Source of the DNA: Natrinema altunense | GTDB taxonomy: Archaea; Halobacteriota; Halobacteria; Halobacteriales; Natrialbaceae | DNA: 64,000 nucleotides | Reading direction: 5' to 3' | NCBI RefSeq assembly: GCF_000731985.1 | Contig: NZ_JNCS01000001.1 | Coordinates: 773,557 to 837,556, forward strand | In this document: positions 61,589 to 64,000 of the stretch, one piece after another | Position numbering within the stretch: the first letter of the stretch is position 1 | Layout: each line of letters opens with the position of its first letter | Notes under the pieces: generated by a model | Database searches by the model: none | Told to the model about the DNA's origin: nothing | Seen by the model: only the letters and a program-made list of their open reading frames with translations | Position numbers and translations under genes: made by a program

Positions 61589-62338
61589 ATGTACGACTTC
61601 AGAGAGACCGTCGCGCTCGTCACCGGCGCTGGCTCCGGAATCGGGCAGGCAACCGCAACACGATTCGCGAACGACGGTGCGGCCGTCGTCGTTGCCGACA
61701 TCGACACTGATAGCGGTGAAGAAACCGTCACTCAGATCGAAGCCGGTGGTGGGACTGCCACCTTCATCAAAACCGACGTCGGAAACCCGTCCTCTATCAA
61801 AGCCGCCGTCGATATCGCTCTCGAGCAGTACGGACGACTCGATTACGCGGTCAACAACGCAGCAACGGGCAACGAACCCGCACCGATCACCGAGATTACC
61901 GAAAGCGATTGGGATCGTATCATCGATGTCAATCAGAAAGGCGTCTGGGCTGGGATGAAACACCAACTGCCAGCCATTCAGGCGTCGGGAGGTGGCGCGG
62001 TCGTCAACGTCGCGTCGATGGCCGGCATTCGAGGTAGCCCGGGTCGGACGCCCTACAGCGCGAGCAAACACGGCGTCGTTGGCCTGACGAAAACGACGGC
62101 GCTCGAGTTTGCGGAGAAAGACGTTCGGATTAATGCGGTCTGTCCTACTATCGTCGAGACGCCGGCGCTGCGTGCGATGTCCGAAGCAGAACGGCAAGAA
62201 ATCGTCGCGAATGTGCCGATGGGGCGTCCAGCGCAACCAGACGAGGTCGCTAGTGCAATTCTGTGGCTTTGTTCGGACGAGGCGTCGTTCATCACGGGGC
62301 AACTGCTACCGATTGATGGCGGCGAATCACAGAAATAA
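61589..62338 (+). CDS. Short-chain dehydrogenase/reductase
   Basis: A 249-residue classical SDR. The cofactor motif TGAGSGIG is at 12-19, VNNAATG marks the NNAG region, VNVASMAG carries the serine, and YSASKHG is the catalytic YxxxK. It ends with the typical ITGQLLPIDGGES. The aspartate in VVVADIDTD suggests NAD preference. A TATA-like TCAATATATAAG at 61571-61582 is only 10 bases before this ATG, so either it is not the promoter or transcription starts differently. Confidence 0.93.
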   Translation: MYDFRETVALVTGAGSGIGQATATRFANDGAAVVVADIDTDSGEETVTQIEAGGGTATFIKTDVGNPSSIKAAVDIALEQYGRLDYAVNNAATGNEPAPITEITESDWDRIIDVNQKGVWAGMKHQLPAIQASGGGAVVNVASMAGIRGSPGRTPYSASKHGVVGLTKTTALEFAEKDVRINAVCPTIVETPALRAMSEAERQEIVANVPMGRPAQPDEVASAILWLCSDEASFITGQLLPIDGGESQK

Positions 62339-62396
62339 CAGCACTGCGGCGTCGTAATTTCGGTATCAGTAGCGGGTTACCGTGTGCGAATCTCAC

Positions 62397-63152
62397 TCAG
62401 GCTAACTTACCACCTTCGACGGGCAGTGCGTGTCCGTTGACGAACGATGCGTCATCGGACGCCAGCCAGGCGACCGACGCAGCGATCTCGTCGGGTTCTG
62501 CCATCCGGCGTAGCGGTTGCTCGTTCGTTATTGCTTCAACCGCGTCGGGGTTCTCTTCGATCGTTCGTTCCACCATCGGCGTTTTTACAACACCGGGACA
62601 GACTGCATTGATACGAACCCCTTTTTCGGCGTAGCGAACGGCAGCTGCCTTCGTAAGCCCAACGACACCGTGTTTACTAGCCGTATAAGGAGCGTTCCCG
62701 TCCGCGGCGAGTCCAGCAATCGATGAGGTATTGACCACTGCACCGCCGTCCCCGGCCACAAGTTCGGGCAGTTCGTACTTCATCGCGAGCCAGATACCGG
62801 TCAGGTTGATAGCGAGGACCTGTGTCCAGTTCTCCATTGTTTGCTCCGTGAGCGGTGCGTTCTCGCCCTCGATACCAGCATTGTTGTGCGCGATATCGAG
62901 CCCACCATACGTCTCGCGAGTGCGTTCAACCATCCGTTCGACGCTCGATTCGTCGGTAACGTCCACGTCGACGAATGTCGCCTCGCCACCGGTCATCTCG
63001 ATCTGAGTGACCGTTTTTCGGCCACCTTCTGGATCAAGATCCGCAACAACGACGTTAGCACCGCCGCTTGCGAACCGTTTCGCGGCTGCTCGGCCGATAC
63101 CGCTTCCAGCGCCAGTTACGATAACTGTCTTTCCTTTGAATTGATCCGCCAT
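62397..63152 (-). CDS. Short-chain dehydrogenase/reductase
   Basis: A 251-residue classical SDR with TGAGSGIG at 13-20, HNNAGIEG, VVNTSSIAG and YTASKHG, ending FVNGHALPVEGGKLA. VVVADLDPEG suggests NAD. Clearly a paralogue of the convergent neighbour (shared ASKHGVVGLTK and RINAVCP). Substrate unknown. Confidence 0.93.
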   Translation of the reverse strand: MADQFKGKTVIVTGAGSGIGRAAAKRFASGGANVVVADLDPEGGRKTVTQIEMTGGEATFVDVDVTDESSVERMVERTRETYGGLDIAHNNAGIEGENAPLTEQTMENWTQVLAINLTGIWLAMKYELPELVAGDGGAVVNTSSIAGLAADGNAPYTASKHGVVGLTKAAAVRYAEKGVRINAVCPGVVKTPMVERTIEENPDAVEAITNEQPLRRMAEPDEIAASVAWLASDDASFVNGHALPVEGGKLA

Positions 63153-63858
63153 CGGCTAGCTGAATGCTTTGTCAATAGATAAATCTTGTGTGGCAAATCA
63201 TCCGCAAGGATGTTCGAATACCATACGCTCATCGCGAACAGCGCTCATTGACACCGACTCGAGAACCACCAATTGACCGAGCCAGGGCACGAGGCTGCGC
63301 GGCCGTTGCTGTCATCCGTGTCAGAGTCGTGCCTGATGGCTCAGACTGAGAGAGATCACCCGTGCCGCAGAGAGGTTCGACAGCACACAACCACTACTCA
63401 CCGCCGACAAAGCGGGCGTTTGTCGGTGGCTTACCAACGTTCCGAATTGACGCCGTTCGCTGTTCCGTCTCACGTCGATGTCGGTTTCCTCGAGTCCCCA
63501 CTTCCAGCGGATCTCTTCGTCGAAATCGGCTTCGGGACGACCTGGTCGGTAACGGTGCGAACGGCTTCGTTTCGATGTGGCTCATTCTCTGCTCACGATC
63601 GGGAGTCTTTCAGGCTAACTGCCTAGGTAGGGTTAGAGCCGCGAAGTCGGCACTCACCACTTGTTCCACGGTAGAAGAAAATAACAAGCCTCCGACGTAG
63701 GGTTACCGACAGCATTCAGTCCAGCCACGGCCACATAGTCCGACGACCGCCTTGGAAACCTCAAGATAGCTGCTATCGTGGAGTGTTAATATGACATCCC
63801 TCGGAAGTGTTAGGAATATACACACCAGACATCGTTCGTCACGGCTAGACGTTAGTTA
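63153..63858. other. Gene-poor tail region before tRNA-Cys
   Basis: About 700 bases with broken short frames and no recognisable protein. GTAGGGTTA words occur near 63627 and 63698 (TAGGTAGGGTTAG and ACGTAGGGTTACC). This may be a decayed mobile element beside the tRNA, but I see no transposase motif. Confidence 0.4.
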
Positions 63859-63934
63859 AGCCAAGGGCCGGATTTGAACCGGCGATGGGCGGCTCTGCAG
63901 GCCGCTGCGTTCGGCCGGACTCTGCCACCTTGGC
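63859..63934 (-). tRNA. tRNA-Cys (anticodon GCA)
   Basis: On the minus strand the acceptor is GCCAAGG/CCTTGGC, the anticodon stem GCGGC/GCCGC surrounds loop CTGCAGA (anticodon GCA), and the T arm is CCGGTTCAAATCCGG. The discriminator is T at 63859, as required for tRNA-Cys. No intron. Confidence 0.96.
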
Positions 63935-63959
63935 GCGTTATATCGTTGTTACTGCGGTC

Positions 63960-63967
63960 GTTTAAGC
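63960..63967 (-). promoter_or_regulatory. Box A of tRNA-Cys
   Basis: On the minus strand GCTTAAAC lies about 29 bases before the tRNA 5' end. Confidence 0.5.
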
Positions 63968-64000
63968 GTAGCGGTACGGCACAACTCTTGGGTGAGGGTC

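Noticed and set aside
63273..63626. A 117-codon frame in the tail region
   Set aside because: Composition and lack of motif or promoter do not support coding; overlapping frames on both strands look equally random.

Overview
The window is chromosomal DNA from a halophilic archaeon (class Halobacteria). The evidence is the high GC content, the very acidic proteins, class I lysyl-tRNA synthetase, archaeal UMP kinase, aS19 and aIF1/SUI1 homologues, an F420 biosynthesis gene, archaeal TATA boxes about 27 bases before leaderless ATGs, and many small families known only from haloarchaea. I would guess a Natrinema/Haloterrigena-like member of Natrialbaceae, but the sequence alone does not fix the genus.

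Layout. 1-15.4 kb is core housekeeping: a PitA/HemQ-type haem protein (cut by the window edge), a PadR regulator, two site-2 proteases, lysS-pyrH, a CapA-like protein, a MoaE fusion, thiL, the ribosomal protein S19e / PDCD5-like / PP-loop run, hisS, and a sulfatase. 15.5-23.9 kb is an accessory island. It holds three tandem cassettes on the minus strand, each a DUF4157 (eCIS-core, HELAH motif) protein followed by a partner protein of unknown function. They are divergent from a large AAA+ ATPase resembling those of extracellular contractile injection systems (eCIS). One DUF4157 copy has lost its N-terminal domain, two copies share nearly identical DNA, and one partner gene looks mosaic. No sheath, tube or baseplate gene lies in the window.

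24-32.4 kb carries a DUF151 nuclease-like gene, hisE, and a five-gene membrane locus (DUF4129 protein with Ig-like repeats, two small membrane families, DUF58, MoxR). A second, simpler MoxR-DUF58-transglutaminase operon sits at 50.2-54.6 kb. 32.4-41.3 kb is mixed core: a DUF326 cysteine-rich protein, the GTPases Nog1 and EngB, a DUF389 membrane protein, a D-2-hydroxyacid dehydrogenase, a signal peptidase, a Nudix-eIF2B fusion, a phosphodiesterase and a ribbon-helix-helix regulator. 41.4-47.2 kb is a catabolic operon: an Nramp-like transporter lacking the usual metal-site motifs, hydantoinase/5-oxoprolinase subunits A and B, and an Asp/Glu/hydantoin racemase. Three TTCATA repeats at exact 10-base spacing precede it. 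47.3-49.1 kb pairs cofE with an F420-dependent methylene-tetrahydropterin reductase homologue.

54.7-60 kb holds aIF1, rhodanese, Nudix, rimI, several haloarchaeal DUFs and a 46-residue leaderless microprotein. The last 4 kb has tRNA-Lys(TTT) followed by an attachment-site-like relic, a TetR regulator with two short-chain dehydrogenases, a 0.7 kb stretch without a recognisable gene, and tRNA-Cys(GCA) on the minus strand.
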